23,600 nucleotides of DNA from an uncultured Bulleidia sp. (GCA_934757945.1 CAKVLT010000022.1:1-23600); one strand, 5' to 3'. Positions 1 to 6,484 are shown, numbered from the stretch's first letter. Made by a program: numbers and translations. Notes: generated by a model from the sequence alone, not told the origin.

Positions 1-435
1 GAAGAATGTTGTTGCCATCATGATCATGAACATGATGAAAAACACCACCGCGATGCTGAAAGAAGAGCTGCAGCTAATGCAGGATTATCCGAAGGTAATC
101 GTATCCATTTAGGTGAAGAAGAACATGAAGGTCATCACCATCATCATCACCACCATGGCGAACATGATGCTGATGAAGTATTTGATTCCATCGGTATTGA
201 AACTATCAACAAATATACTAAAGAAGAAATTGAACATGCTCTATCACACTTAGGTGATAACATTGTCCGTGCAAAAGGTATTGTTCCTTCTACAGACGGT
301 TCCTGGTTATTCTTTGACTATGTACCTGGAGATACAGATATCAGAACAGGTTCCCCTGCTTATACTGGTTTAATTACCATCATTGGTGAAAAAGTAGATG
401 TAGAGCAGATGAAAGATCTGTTTGGAGTGAAATAA
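1..435 (+). CDS. COG0523/CobW-family GTPase, C-terminal part (5' end outside window)
   Basis: Frame 1 is open from the first base to a TAA at 433-435, giving the last 144 residues of a protein whose start lies outside the window. It opens with a Cys/His/Asp/Glu-rich stretch (ECCCHHDHEHDEKHH) and has a run of eight histidines around residue 45, both typical of the linker in COG0523 metal-chaperone GTPases. The rest (from about residue 60) fits the CobW C-terminal domain, including IVRAKGIVPSTDG and a closing LITIIGEKVD segment. The family uses GTP hydrolysis to load or traffic zinc, cobalt or nickel; which metal applies here cannot be read from the sequence, though the His tract suggests zinc or nickel. 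The TAA overlaps the ATG of the next gene (TAATG), implying translational coupling. The P-loop would lie upstream and is not visible. Confidence 0.88.
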   Translation, partial: EECCCHHDHEHDEKHHRDAERRAAANAGLSEGNRIHLGEEEHEGHHHHHHHHGEHDADEVFDSIGIETINKYTKEEIEHALSHLGDNIVRAKGIVPSTDGSWLFFDYVPGDTDIRTGSPAYTGLITIIGEKVDVEQMKDLFGVK

Positions 436-1376
436 TGGCAAGTCCTGTCTATGTATTTACAGGATTTCTGGATTCCGGAAAATCCACTCTTATTAAAGAT
501 ACCCTCTCAGATCCGGGATTTATGGAAGGCACAGATAAAACACTTCTTCTTTGTTTTGAACAAGGGGAAGTAGAATATGAGGAAGATTTCTGTAAAGAAC
601 ACCGTCTGTTTGTAGAATACTTTGATTCTGCTGACGAATTAACAGATCAGAAATTACAGGATCTGAATACTATCTATGGACCTTCTCAGGTATTTATTGA
701 ATGGAACGGCACAGTAGCTTTACCAGAAAAAATACTGCAGGGATTACCGGATGTATGGCCTCTTGTACAGATTTTAAGTACAGTTGATGCGACTACTTTT
801 GAAATGTATATGAATGCCATGAGATCCATGTTATTTGAACAGTTAAGATATTCCGATACTATTATTGTTAACAGATGTACAGAAGATACAGATGCACGTA
901 TGTTAAGAGGTAATATTAAAGCTATTAACCGCAGTGCTCAGATTTTCTATGAAGGTAAATTTGGAGAACAGGTAAATCTGAAACAAGGATTACTTCCATT
1001 TGATATCAACGCACCTCTTATTGATATTTCTGATGATGACTATGGGTTATGGTACATGGATTGTACAGAAAACCCTATGAAGTATGCAGGTAAAAAAGTA
1101 ACTATCCGAGGTTACTATGCAGAAAATATTCCTGGCTATAAACAGACTTTCATTTTAGGTAGAAGAGCCATGGTATGCTGTGCCGAAGATACTTCCTTAT
1201 GCGGTCTTACAGTAACAGGTGTAAAAATCTGGGAAATGAAGATTGGTGACTGGATTGAAGTTACCGGCACATTAAAACCTGTAGATTTAGAAAACGGTGC
1301 AAAGACTGTCGTGTTATATGCAGAAAAAGTATCCCGTTATGATAAACCTGCTCAGGAATATGTAACATTCAGTTAA
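435..1376 (+). CDS. CobW-like P-loop GTPase fused to a TIGR03943/DUF1980-type C-terminal domain
   Basis: The 313-residue protein begins with a beta strand and a Walker A motif, TGFLDSGKST (residues 9-18), as in COG0523 GTPases. The usual CxCC metal motif after the first strands is absent; the matching stretch reads LLLCFEQGEVEYEE. The guanine-specificity region looks like VNRCTED (about residues 145-151). From about residue 205 the sequence changes to a domain with KYAGKKVTIRGYY, GRRAMVCCAEDTSLCG and GDWIEVTGTL. This resembles the C-terminal part of YcgQ/TIGR03943 proteins, which partner a YcgR-type permease. The pairing of a GTPase with this domain suggests metal-linked membrane transport, which is inference. 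The start overlaps the upstream stop, so both GTPases should be made from one mRNA. A terminator follows directly. Confidence 0.85.
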   Translation: MASPVYVFTGFLDSGKSTLIKDTLSDPGFMEGTDKTLLLCFEQGEVEYEEDFCKEHRLFVEYFDSADELTDQKLQDLNTIYGPSQVFIEWNGTVALPEKILQGLPDVWPLVQILSTVDATTFEMYMNAMRSMLFEQLRYSDTIIVNRCTEDTDARMLRGNIKAINRSAQIFYEGKFGEQVNLKQGLLPFDINAPLIDISDDDYGLWYMDCTENPMKYAGKKVTIRGYYAENIPGYKQTFILGRRAMVCCAEDTSLCGLTVTGVKIWEMKIGDWIEVTGTLKPVDLENGAKTVVLYAEKVSRYDKPAQEYVTFS

Positions 1377-1401
1377 AGCTTCCATGAAGGAAGCTTTTTT
1401 T
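1375..1401 (+). terminator. Intrinsic terminator of the GTPase pair
   Basis: AAAGCTTCC (1375-1383) pairs perfectly with GGAAGCTTT (1389-1397) around a five-base loop and runs into seven Ts. It overlaps the stop codon of the second GTPase gene. Confidence 0.9.
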
Positions 1402-1410
1402 AGTGCGCAC

Positions 1411-1440
1411 AAAAAAAGCCATATCATAAAGATATAGCTC
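1411..1440 (-). terminator. Intrinsic terminator of the mntP-like/tetR unit
   Basis: Read on the minus strand, AGCTATATC pairs with GATATGGCT (one G-U pair) around TTTAT, followed by seven Ts. The tetR stop codon sits at the base of the stem. It abuts the plus-strand terminator, so the two convergent units are insulated from each other. Confidence 0.85.
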
Positions 1441-1996
1441 AAGATTTCTTTTCGTAATCAATAATGGAATGAGACATCAGATCCAATGCTTTTTTCCTTG
1501 TTTCAAGGATAGATGGATTGGTTTTATCAAACACAAACTGTTTTGTGACAAATGCCAGGGTCTGTCCATAATATTGTGATAACAGCTCATTACTGTATTG
1601 TGGAAGAATATCCGAATCTCTTCTTTCATTCAGAAAAGTAAGAACAGATTCCGCATAACAGTTATTGATGATTTCTTCAAAACCGTTCTGTCCCACAACA
1701 TTGTATGCTACTTTATAGAATTCCTTATTCTTTTCTATGTTTGCCAGGGCAATCAGAATAAACTTGGAATAGTCTTTTTTTACATCTTCATGTGTATCTG
1801 ATAAAGAAAGATCCATATGCACAATCCAGTTCAGACAATCATATTTATCTTCGAAATAATTATAAAATGTTGCACGGATTACTCCTGTTTCATCACATAT
1901 CTGTTTAATAGTAATCTTTTCAAACACTTTTCTCTGCATCAGATATCTAAGATTCTCAGCAAGAGAATTCTTCATAATATTCTTTCTATATTCCAT
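1439..1996 (-). CDS. TetR/AcrR-family transcriptional regulator
   Basis: The 185-residue protein has an N-terminal helix-turn-helix of TetR type: FEKITIKQICDETGVIRATFYNYFEDKYDCL, roughly residues 25-55, with the usual ATFYNYF recognition helix. The C-terminal helical part resembles the DhaS/TetR_C_8 type. It begins 7 bases after the stop of the MntP-like gene, so the two are co-transcribed and the regulator probably controls that transporter, which is inference. The start at 1996 has only a weak ribosome site; an internal Met eight codons in (MKNSLAENL) is an alternative start and fits the usual distance to the HTH. The ligand is unknown. Confidence 0.88.
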   Translation of the reverse strand: MEYRKNIMKNSLAENLRYLMQRKVFEKITIKQICDETGVIRATFYNYFEDKYDCLNWIVHMDLSLSDTHEDVKKDYSKFILIALANIEKNKEFYKVAYNVVGQNGFEEIINNCYAESVLTFLNERRDSDILPQYSNELLSQYYGQTLAFVTKQFVFDKTNPSILETRKKALDLMSHSIIDYEKKS

Positions 1997-2003
1997 ATTT
2001 TAC

Positions 2004-2564
2004 TCATACCAATAAAAACTTTGCGACAAGCCACAGACTGAAGATAACCATTAATGCGCCACCCGCAAAAGACACCTGCCTCTGGTAGCTGGCACCTAAA
2101 TTATATCCCACCGTCAAAGAAAGTAAAACGATGCTGAATGCAATAATCGCTACAGCAAGTATGGAAAATGTAAGTGGTGCACAAAGAAAACCTATACTTG
2201 TACCTACGGCAAGTGAATCAATATTTGTAAACACAGCCACCTTCACAAGCTTTTTCAAATCAAAATCTTTATCCAGCTTTTCTTCGTAGTGAATCTGTTT
2301 AAACCCTTTTGTCATCAGGATGATTCCCAGACAGAAAATAATCAGCACTGAAGCTAATAATTTCAATCTGTCATTCATCAAATCCTGCAATAAGACCGCA
2401 ATACCATATCCTATTGCCACAGATAGACAACTGATTAATGTATACACCCCTGCATATGTTAATCTCTTTTTCCATGTTAATTGCTTTACAGTTGCTCCTA
2501 TCTGCATCATGTACACAAACCCGTCTAAAGAAAGCCCTAATAATATAGCAATCGTTACTGTCAT
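2004..2564 (-). CDS. MntP-family (manganese efflux-like) membrane protein
   Basis: The 186-residue protein has about six hydrophobic segments and the two internally related acidic motifs of the MntP/YebN family: SLDGFVYMMQIG near residue 12 and NIDSLAVGTSIGF near residue 115. Their aspartates are the residues thought to handle the cation in this family. The length equals that of MntP. The first motif departs from the common SLDAFAVS form, so the substrate may not be manganese. The start is set by AGGAGGGA (2567-2574) just upstream. No yybP-ykoY-type manganese riboswitch is evident in the leader. A tetR gene follows within 7 bases. Confidence 0.8.
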   Translation of the reverse strand: MTVTIAILLGLSLDGFVYMMQIGATVKQLTWKKRLTYAGVYTLISCLSVAIGYGIAVLLQDLMNDRLKLLASVLIIFCLGIILMTKGFKQIHYEEKLDKDFDLKKLVKVAVFTNIDSLAVGTSIGFLCAPLTFSILAVAIIAFSIVLLSLTVGYNLGASYQRQVSFAGGALMVIFSLWLVAKFLLV

Positions 2565-2582
2565 AATCCCTCCTATGCATTA

Positions 2583-2599
2583 GTATTCTATCTTAATAC
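2583..2599. promoter_or_regulatory. Inverted repeat upstream of the mntP-like gene, possible TetR operator
   Basis: GTATT (2583-2587) and AATAC (2595-2599) form an inverted repeat with a 7-base spacer, and one more outer pair extends it on each side with a mismatch. It lies about 20 bases upstream of the start codon, where an operator of the downstream-encoded TetR protein would be expected. The promoter itself is not clear. The repeat is short, so chance is possible. Confidence 0.25.
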
Positions 2600-2633
2600 G
2601 AAATGGAAAGGGATAGACAAAACTACATAAGTG

Positions 2634-2660
2634 TAAAAAGAAAAGGAACTCAGGGTTCCT
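2634..2660 (-). terminator. Intrinsic terminator after the pentapeptide-repeat gene
   Basis: On the minus strand AGGAAC (2655-2660) pairs with GTTCCT (2644-2649) around a five-base loop, followed by TTTTCTTTTT. It lies about 100 bases beyond the stop of the pentapeptide-repeat gene and ahead of the mntP-like gene, so it separates the two units. Confidence 0.75.
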
Positions 2661-2757
2661 GTTCTTCGAGGGAGGGAAGATATTCATAAGTTTCTTTTTG
2701 AATACACTCATATTCTACTCATGGTTCGTGAAAGAAATATGCGAGTTTCGTGAAATT

Positions 2758-3399
2758 TCAGTGAAATTCATCTTTTACAATAATCCCCAGTAATTGTGCA
2801 CATGCCGCAGCCTGTTCCATGGTCATGATTGCACCTTTTAAATTGGACATTTCTACAGCTATACCATCGATCTGAGCTGTTCTGAAATCCACTCCTTTTA
2901 GAGAAGTTTGTAATAATTCTGTCCCATTCAAAACAGTATTTTCAAACTGTAATCCAGATTGTTTACACATAGACATGGATCCTTCCAGCATTCTGCACTC
3001 CTGATATCTGACATACTGCATTTTAGTAGAATTGAAATTTGTATAATCCAGCTGGCATCCCTGAAATACCACATCCTGTAATGTACCAAAAGAAAAATCA
3101 CAACCTGTCATTCTGCAGTTTTTAAAGATTGCTCTTCTTACAACCACTTCTGTAAAATACCCATTAGAGAAATCACAATGATCAAACACACAATCCACAA
3201 AGCCTGTATTTCTGTTTTTCGCATTAGAAAAATCCACTTTGTTAAAAACACAACCATAGAACTCTTTTCCTTTAACTGTTCCGGTTTCCTGAAGATTTTC
3301 AAATCTTTTACCTTCTGTTCTGTACCCTAAAGATGCAAATGTGCTCTCTTCAAGCTCATCGCTGATTTCCGGGGAATCTATCTTCTTTTTTTGTTTCAT
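2758..3399 (-). CDS. Pentapeptide-repeat protein
   Basis: The 213-residue protein is built from about 25 units of the A(D/N)LXX type, such as FYGCVFNKVDFSNAKNRNTG, with Phe or Leu at the central position every five residues from about residue 45 to 190. Such proteins fold as a right-handed beta-helix. It ends in LKGAIMTMEQAAACAQLLGI, a tail seen in stand-alone Bacillota pentapeptide proteins. The Qnr and McbG members of the superfamily mimic DNA and shield gyrase, but similarity by eye is too general to claim quinolone protection here. The N-terminal 40 residues are charged and not repetitive. There is no signal peptide, so the protein is cytoplasmic. The ribosome site is weak, and an intrinsic terminator lies between it and the upstream small gene. 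Confidence 0.85.
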   Translation of the reverse strand: MKQKKKIDSPEISDELEESTFASLGYRTEGKRFENLQETGTVKGKEFYGCVFNKVDFSNAKNRNTGFVDCVFDHCDFSNGYFTEVVVRRAIFKNCRMTGCDFSFGTLQDVVFQGCQLDYTNFNSTKMQYVRYQECRMLEGSMSMCKQSGLQFENTVLNGTELLQTSLKGVDFRTAQIDGIAVEMSNLKGAIMTMEQAAACAQLLGIIVKDEFH

Positions 3400-3413
3400 A
3401 AGTATTCTTATTC

Positions 3414-3440
3414 AAAAAAAGAATCTTATCCAAGACTCTT
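3414..3440 (-). terminator. Intrinsic terminator between the small membrane protein and the pentapeptide gene
   Basis: On the minus strand AAGAGTCTT pairs with AAGATTCTT (one G-U pair) around GGAT, followed by seven Ts. It begins at the stop codon of the small gene and ends about 15 bases before the start of the pentapeptide-repeat gene. It therefore either ends the small transcript or acts as an attenuator for the next gene. Confidence 0.8.
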
Positions 3441-3606
3441 ATTTCTTCTCCTTTTTATCAAAATCTTCTGCTCTCATCTGCATAACTTCAAAACTGCAGA
3501 AAGCACATACCAGTACAACCAGTACCTTTGTGATGATTCCAAGATTTGTTAATAATGTAATGATACAAGCCAGAGCCAAAGCTACCAGTAATAAATATTT
3601 CTTCAT
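3439..3606 (-). CDS. Small hydrophobic membrane protein, 55 residues, function unknown
   Basis: I choose the ATG at 3606 because GGAGGA lies 6 bases upstream. A longer reading starting 24 bases earlier has no ribosome site. The product begins MKKYLLLVALALACIITLLT and has two closely spaced hydrophobic stretches (about residues 4-20 and 23-40), followed by a charged tail ending DFDKKEKK. It could be two short membrane helices or a hairpin. I do not recognise the family. A TTGTGT/17/TAACAT promoter lies just upstream and a terminator directly downstream, so it can be expressed alone. Confidence 0.65.
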   Translation of the reverse strand: MKKYLLLVALALACIITLLTNLGIITKVLVVLVCAFCSFEVMQMRAEDFDKKEKK

Positions 3607-3630
3607 GAGAATCCTCCGTTGATAGCACAA

Positions 3631-3659
3631 ATGTTAGCACAATCACCATAAATACACAA
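3631..3659 (-). promoter_or_regulatory. Probable promoter of the 55-residue membrane protein gene
   Basis: Minus strand TTGTGT (3654-3659) and TAACAT (3631-3636) are separated by 17 bases. The start codon lies about 25 bases downstream of the -10 box. Confidence 0.5.
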
Positions 3660-3679
3660 TGCACCCCTATCTGAACAGT

Positions 3680-3723
3680 AAACAAGGCAGATACACTGTC
3701 ACAGTATATCTGCCTTGTTTTTT
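3680..3723 (+). terminator. Strong hairpin with T-tract, orphan terminator on the plus strand
   Basis: A 14-base arm, AAACAAGGCAGATA (3680-3693), pairs perfectly with its complement at 3707-3720. A further ACTG/CAGT pair follows after one mismatch, leaving a TCA loop. The plus strand continues in six Ts, the form of an intrinsic terminator, but no plus-strand gene lies upstream. The hairpin adjoins the insertion-sequence relic, so it may instead derive from that element. Confidence 0.6.
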
Positions 3724-3724
3724 A

Positions 3725-3837
3725 CCACTTGTATGTATTGCCGTTCATGTTCAGAAGTCTTCACATGCCGGTTCGTTATTGGCATATTTCCTTGTGAAAT
3801 CCATTAAAGATGGTTTTTTATTTTTATATTTAGACAT
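3725..3837 (-). pseudogene. IS1595-type transposase remnant (N-terminal fragment, disrupted)
   Basis: An ATG at 3837, with GAGGT 8 bases upstream, opens a 28-residue reading frame: MSKYKNKKPSLMDFTRKYAN followed by NEPACEDF, then a stop at 3751-3753. The pattern of F..KY...E..C..FL is the start of IS1595/ISL3-like transposases, in which a lysine/tryptophan/proline segment and a zinc ribbon should follow. After the stop, another frame gives MNGNTYKW, consistent with a continuation after a small deletion. Nothing of the zinc ribbon or catalytic domain follows, because the strong hairpin at 3680-3723 comes next. This is a decayed relic. The family name rests on a short match and should be treated as probable. 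Confidence 0.55.
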
Positions 3838-3958
3838 AGAACTTTACCTCGCATATAAAATCTATATCTGGCATAGACATTTATTGAATCAGGTAATCAA
3901 TTATATAAGTTAATACACTTGACATACTATTCCAAAAAATGCAGGATGCACAGAACCC
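3725..3958 (-). mobile_element. Left-end remnant of an IS1595-like insertion sequence
   Basis: The transposase fragment is preceded on the minus strand by about 120 AT-rich bases containing a TATAAT box. Beyond that is a candidate terminal sequence, GGGTTCTGTGCATCCTGC (3941-3958). IS elements of this family often begin with a G-rich terminal repeat at this distance from the transposase start. The right end is missing, so target duplications cannot be checked. Confidence 0.4.
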
Positions 3959-3962
3959 ATAA

Positions 3963-3994
3963 TGAAAATGACTATGTTTCCATAGCCATTTTCA
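3963..3994 (-). terminator. Hairpin after ilvE, probable terminator
   Basis: On the minus strand TGAAAATGGCTATG pairs with CATAGTCATTTTCA (one G-U pair) around GAAA, beginning just after the ilvE stop. The T-tract is poor (TTATG), so termination may be weak or the hairpin may mainly stabilise the mRNA end. Confidence 0.6.
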
Positions 3995-3995
3995 C

Positions 3996-5021
3996 TTAAC
4001 AGATCTTTCTGATCCATCCTTCTGGTGCTTCAATCTTGCCGGACTGAATACCTGTAATAGTTTCATATAATTTTGATACTACCGGTCCTGCTTTTTCCAT
4101 ACCGGAAGGAATCTCAATCACTTCTTCATGATTGACAATTTTACCTACAGGTGAAATAACCGCAGCTGTTCCACATAATGCACATTCTTCAAAGTTTCTG
4201 ATTTCATCATATCTGACAGGTCTTTCATCCACTTTAAGATGTAAATAGTTTTCTGCAATATACACAATGGAACGTCTTGTGATAGAAGGAAGGATAGAAT
4301 CACTCTTAGGTACCACAAGATTGCCTTCTTTATTCACAAAGATGACATTACTTCCACCAGTTTCCTCCACATAAGTTCTTGTGGCAGGATCCAGGTACAG
4401 ATTTTCTGCAAATCCCTGACTGTGCGCAATTACAGAAGAATGTAAACTCATTGCATAGTTTAACCCTGCTTTTACTGCACCTGTACCACGAGGAGCAGCT
4501 CTGTCAAAATCAGACACCTGAATCGCAATTGGTGTAGCTCCGCCTTTATAATATGGACCTACCGGAGTGGTAAACACTCTGAACTCATAGGTATCTGCAG
4601 GTTTTACACCAATAACCACCCCTGTAGCAAATTCATAAGGGCGAATATATAAAGATGCGCCACTTCCATAAGGTGGTACCCAGTCAATATTTGCTTTAAC
4701 CACCTCATCAATTGCTTTTAAGAATAACTCTTCGGGTATAGAAGGCATTTCAATACGCCTTGCGGAATCTGCCATTCTTTTTGCATTCATATCCGGTCTG
4801 AAACAAACTACACTGCCATCTTCCCAGGTGTACGCTTTCATACCTTCAAATACCTGCTGACAATACTGCAAAATACCTGCGGATTCATTTAAAGTTACAT
4901 TTGCATCATCCACAAGAGTACCTTCATCCCATGCACCATCTGCATAGTTTGCGACAAATCTTTTATCCGTTTGTCTATAGGCAAATCCAATGTTTGCCCA
5001 GTCTAAATCTTTTTTTGCCAT
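3996..5021 (-). CDS. ilvE: Branched-chain amino acid aminotransferase
   Basis: This is a 341-residue fold-type IV PLP enzyme of the longer ilvE type. It transfers the amino group between glutamate and the 2-oxo acids of leucine, isoleucine and valine in the cytoplasm. Supporting segments are the N-terminal GILQYCQQVFEGMKAY (about 49-64), SLYIRPYEFATG, the lysine expected to bind PLP in RGTGAVKAGLNYA (Lys184), EETGGSNVIFV (about 219-229) and CALCGTAAVISPV. I start at MAKKDLDW (5021), one base after the cstA stop (TAATATG), because an upstream Met lies inside cstA and adds residues the family lacks. The position directly behind the cstA fragment implies a shared transcript from the promoter at 5937-5965. 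Confidence 0.95.
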   Translation of the reverse strand: MAKKDLDWANIGFAYRQTDKRFVANYADGAWDEGTLVDDANVTLNESAGILQYCQQVFEGMKAYTWEDGSVVCFRPDMNAKRMADSARRIEMPSIPEELFLKAIDEVVKANIDWVPPYGSGASLYIRPYEFATGVVIGVKPADTYEFRVFTTPVGPYYKGGATPIAIQVSDFDRAAPRGTGAVKAGLNYAMSLHSSVIAHSQGFAENLYLDPATRTYVEETGGSNVIFVNKEGNLVVPKSDSILPSITRRSIVYIAENYLHLKVDERPVRYDEIRNFEECALCGTAAVISPVGKIVNHEEVIEIPSGMEKAGPVVSKLYETITGIQSGKIEAPEGWIRKIC

Positions 5022-5022
5022 A

Positions 5023-5925
5023 TTACGCTGCCTGCTTTCCATCTTTCTTTACTTTAGCTTCTACCGGCTTTTTACCAATAGACATCAAAATCTTTACACA
5101 ATGTACTGCCACAATTACAGCAAGTACAATTAAGAATAATGCTACAATCAGCTGCAGACCATTTACAAGGAATACTGCAGTTCCTGCCATATACGCTTTT
5201 ACATTAGTAATAACATTTAAAACAATTGCTGTAAAAGTTACACAGAACATGAAGATCATAGGGAAATAAAACATCCAGGATTTTCTATTGGTTGCTTTCA
5301 TAAATACTGCTATGGAGATTAATACAAGAGCACCAAGTAACTGGTTGGCACTTCCAAATAATGCCCATACATTAGAATAACCTCCAAGACACAGTACATA
5401 TCCCAGTACCAGTGTAATTGCTGTAGCAAAATACTGATTGGCACACACTTGCTTCCATGCTGGCATTTCTTCTCTGTCATCATCTGATACAAACAATTCC
5501 TGGAAGGAAAGTCTTCCAATTCTACCTACTGAATCCAGTGTAGAGAATGCCAGTGCACTGATACACATGGTCATAAAGACATTGGCAACGGAGGAAGGAA
5601 TACCAAACTTTTCAAGGAAGCCTGCAACACCCTGAGAAAAAATCTGGAAAGGGGTCAAACCTGCAGGTACTGCACCGTTCACAGCCACTGCACCAACAAC
5701 AATCAAAGAAATAACTCCAAGCAAAGTTTCAAGAATCATTGCACCATAACCAACAGGTAACATGTCTGTTTCATTACTTACTGTTTTGCTGGAAGTGCCA
5801 CTGGACACAAGAGAATGGAATCCGGAAATAGCACCACATGCCACGGTAACAAACAATATCGGGAACATGTATGTCCTGGCACCACTGTCACTTGTTAATA
5901 CAAATCCATTGAACGCATTCAGTTT
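5023..5925 (-). pseudogene. cstA: 5'-truncated CstA-type carbon-starvation transporter
   Basis: From the ATG at 5868 the frame gives 281 residues starting MFPILFVTVACGAISGFHSL, which is a segment from the middle of CstA proteins. Homologous-looking sequence (LNAFNGFVLT) continues in frame 19 codons further upstream to a TAG at 5926-5928. Beyond that, no CstA-like sequence is seen. CstA proteins in Bacillota run to about 480 residues or more, so the first 150-200 residues, with their early membrane helices, are gone. What remains has GTSSKTVSNETDMLPVGYGAM, SALAFSTLDSVGRIGR and roughly six to seven membrane helices. The family imports peptides or pyruvate. The remaining frame is intact, is preceded by CAGGACATACATG, and could still be translated, so a shortened functional protein is not excluded. 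ilvE follows after one base. Confidence 0.8.
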
Positions 5926-5936
5926 CTACGTTGTCA

Positions 5937-5965
5937 ATAATACTTACCAAAAGAAAACGAGTCAA
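5937..5965 (-). promoter_or_regulatory. Strong sigma-A-type promoter at the broken 5' end of cstA
   Basis: Minus strand TTGACT (5960-5965) and TATTAT (5937-5942) are 17 bases apart. Transcription would begin near 5930, only a few bases before the point where CstA homology begins, and would read through the truncated cstA into ilvE. Confidence 0.65.
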
Positions 5966-6470
5966 TATATTTCAGAAACATTTACATTTATTTGCAGAAA
6001 CGCTATGAAACAATTTACATTTCCCCGAATTCACAAAATCATGCTGTTTCCAGGACTGGTTACCCATCAGATTTCCTGTTCCTGTACAAGTCTGTCAATC
6101 CAGGAAAATACCTCTTCAAGATTATAGTCACTACTATGCGTTATCCCTCACATCAACAATCCAAATCCACTTCTATATATGTAAGAAGTTGCTTTCAAAA
6201 AACATATTTATTCTTTTTGAAAGTAAAAACTATATTAAGACAACCCAAAGGAACGCAAGCTTATATTTCCTTATAAGCGCGAAAACAATAAGCAAAAATA
6301 TCACACCACATCGGCATATCCGCCTTGTCTGACCAGCATATTCTTTTCCCTTATTAAGCATTAAATGATGAAATCAAATTTCTCTTTATTGAATGATAAG
6401 TGTTATTCTTTATTACAGAACATAATTGCCACTTCTTTCTGCTTTTATGATACCTATACACGTGCGTATA
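5966..6470. other. Gene-poor stretch between cstA remnant and merR
   Basis: I find no convincing gene here. On the minus strand there is a 43-codon frame (6230-6361), MLNKGKEYAGQTRRICRCGV followed by a hydrophobic run, without a ribosome site. Overlapping it is a 12-codon frame, MLVRQGGYADVV, with AAGG nine bases upstream. An AT-rich hairpin (CTTTCAAAAA 6192-6201 against TTTTTGAAAG 6214-6223) follows. Near 6065-6130 a frame reading NLEEVFSWIDRLVQEQEI and then a stop looks like the tail of a lost protein. Together with the truncated cstA this suggests a past deletion. Each item alone is weak. Confidence 0.4.
5975..6022. repeat. Two copies of a 15-16 bp repeat upstream of the cstA/ilvE promoter
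   Basis: GAAACATTTACATTT (5975-5989) recurs as GAAACAATTTACATTT (6007-6022), about 32 bases apart or three helical turns, in the same orientation. The nearer copy is about 10 bases upstream of the -35 box. Paired binding sites for a regulator are possible. Confidence 0.4.
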
Positions 6471-6484
6471 CTATTTCTTTTCAA
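6455..6484 (-). promoter_or_regulatory. Second MerR-operator-like sequence with possible promoter, directly after merR
   Basis: TATACGCACGTGTATA (minus strand, 6455-6470) abuts the merR stop codon and shares GTRTACGCA(A)CGTG with the operator in the merR promoter. TTGAAA (6479-6484), 18 bases and TGTATA (6455-6460) could form a promoter reading into the gene-poor stretch. The match to the merR operator is seen in the sequence; the function is inference. Confidence 0.35.

Noticed and set aside
121..180. Repetitive CAT/CAC codons near the window start
   Set aside because: This is the coding sequence of the His-rich linker of a COG0523 GTPase, not a DNA repeat or CRISPR-like array.
2758..3399. 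Calling the pentapeptide protein a Qnr quinolone-resistance determinant
   Set aside because: The repeat structure is shared by many unrelated proteins; Qnr-specific loops were not recognised, so only the general family is reported.
3659..3913. Plus-strand 84-codon frame in the gap before ilvE
   Set aside because: It runs through the strong hairpin and opposite the transposase relic, has no ribosome site, and gives low-complexity hydrophobic sequence of the kind AT-rich DNA produces by chance.
5762..6276. Two overlapping plus-strand frames (5762-6127 and 5992-6276)
   Set aside because: The first is largely antisense to cstA; neither has a ribosome site or recognisable motif, and the composition is that of non-coding AT-rich DNA.
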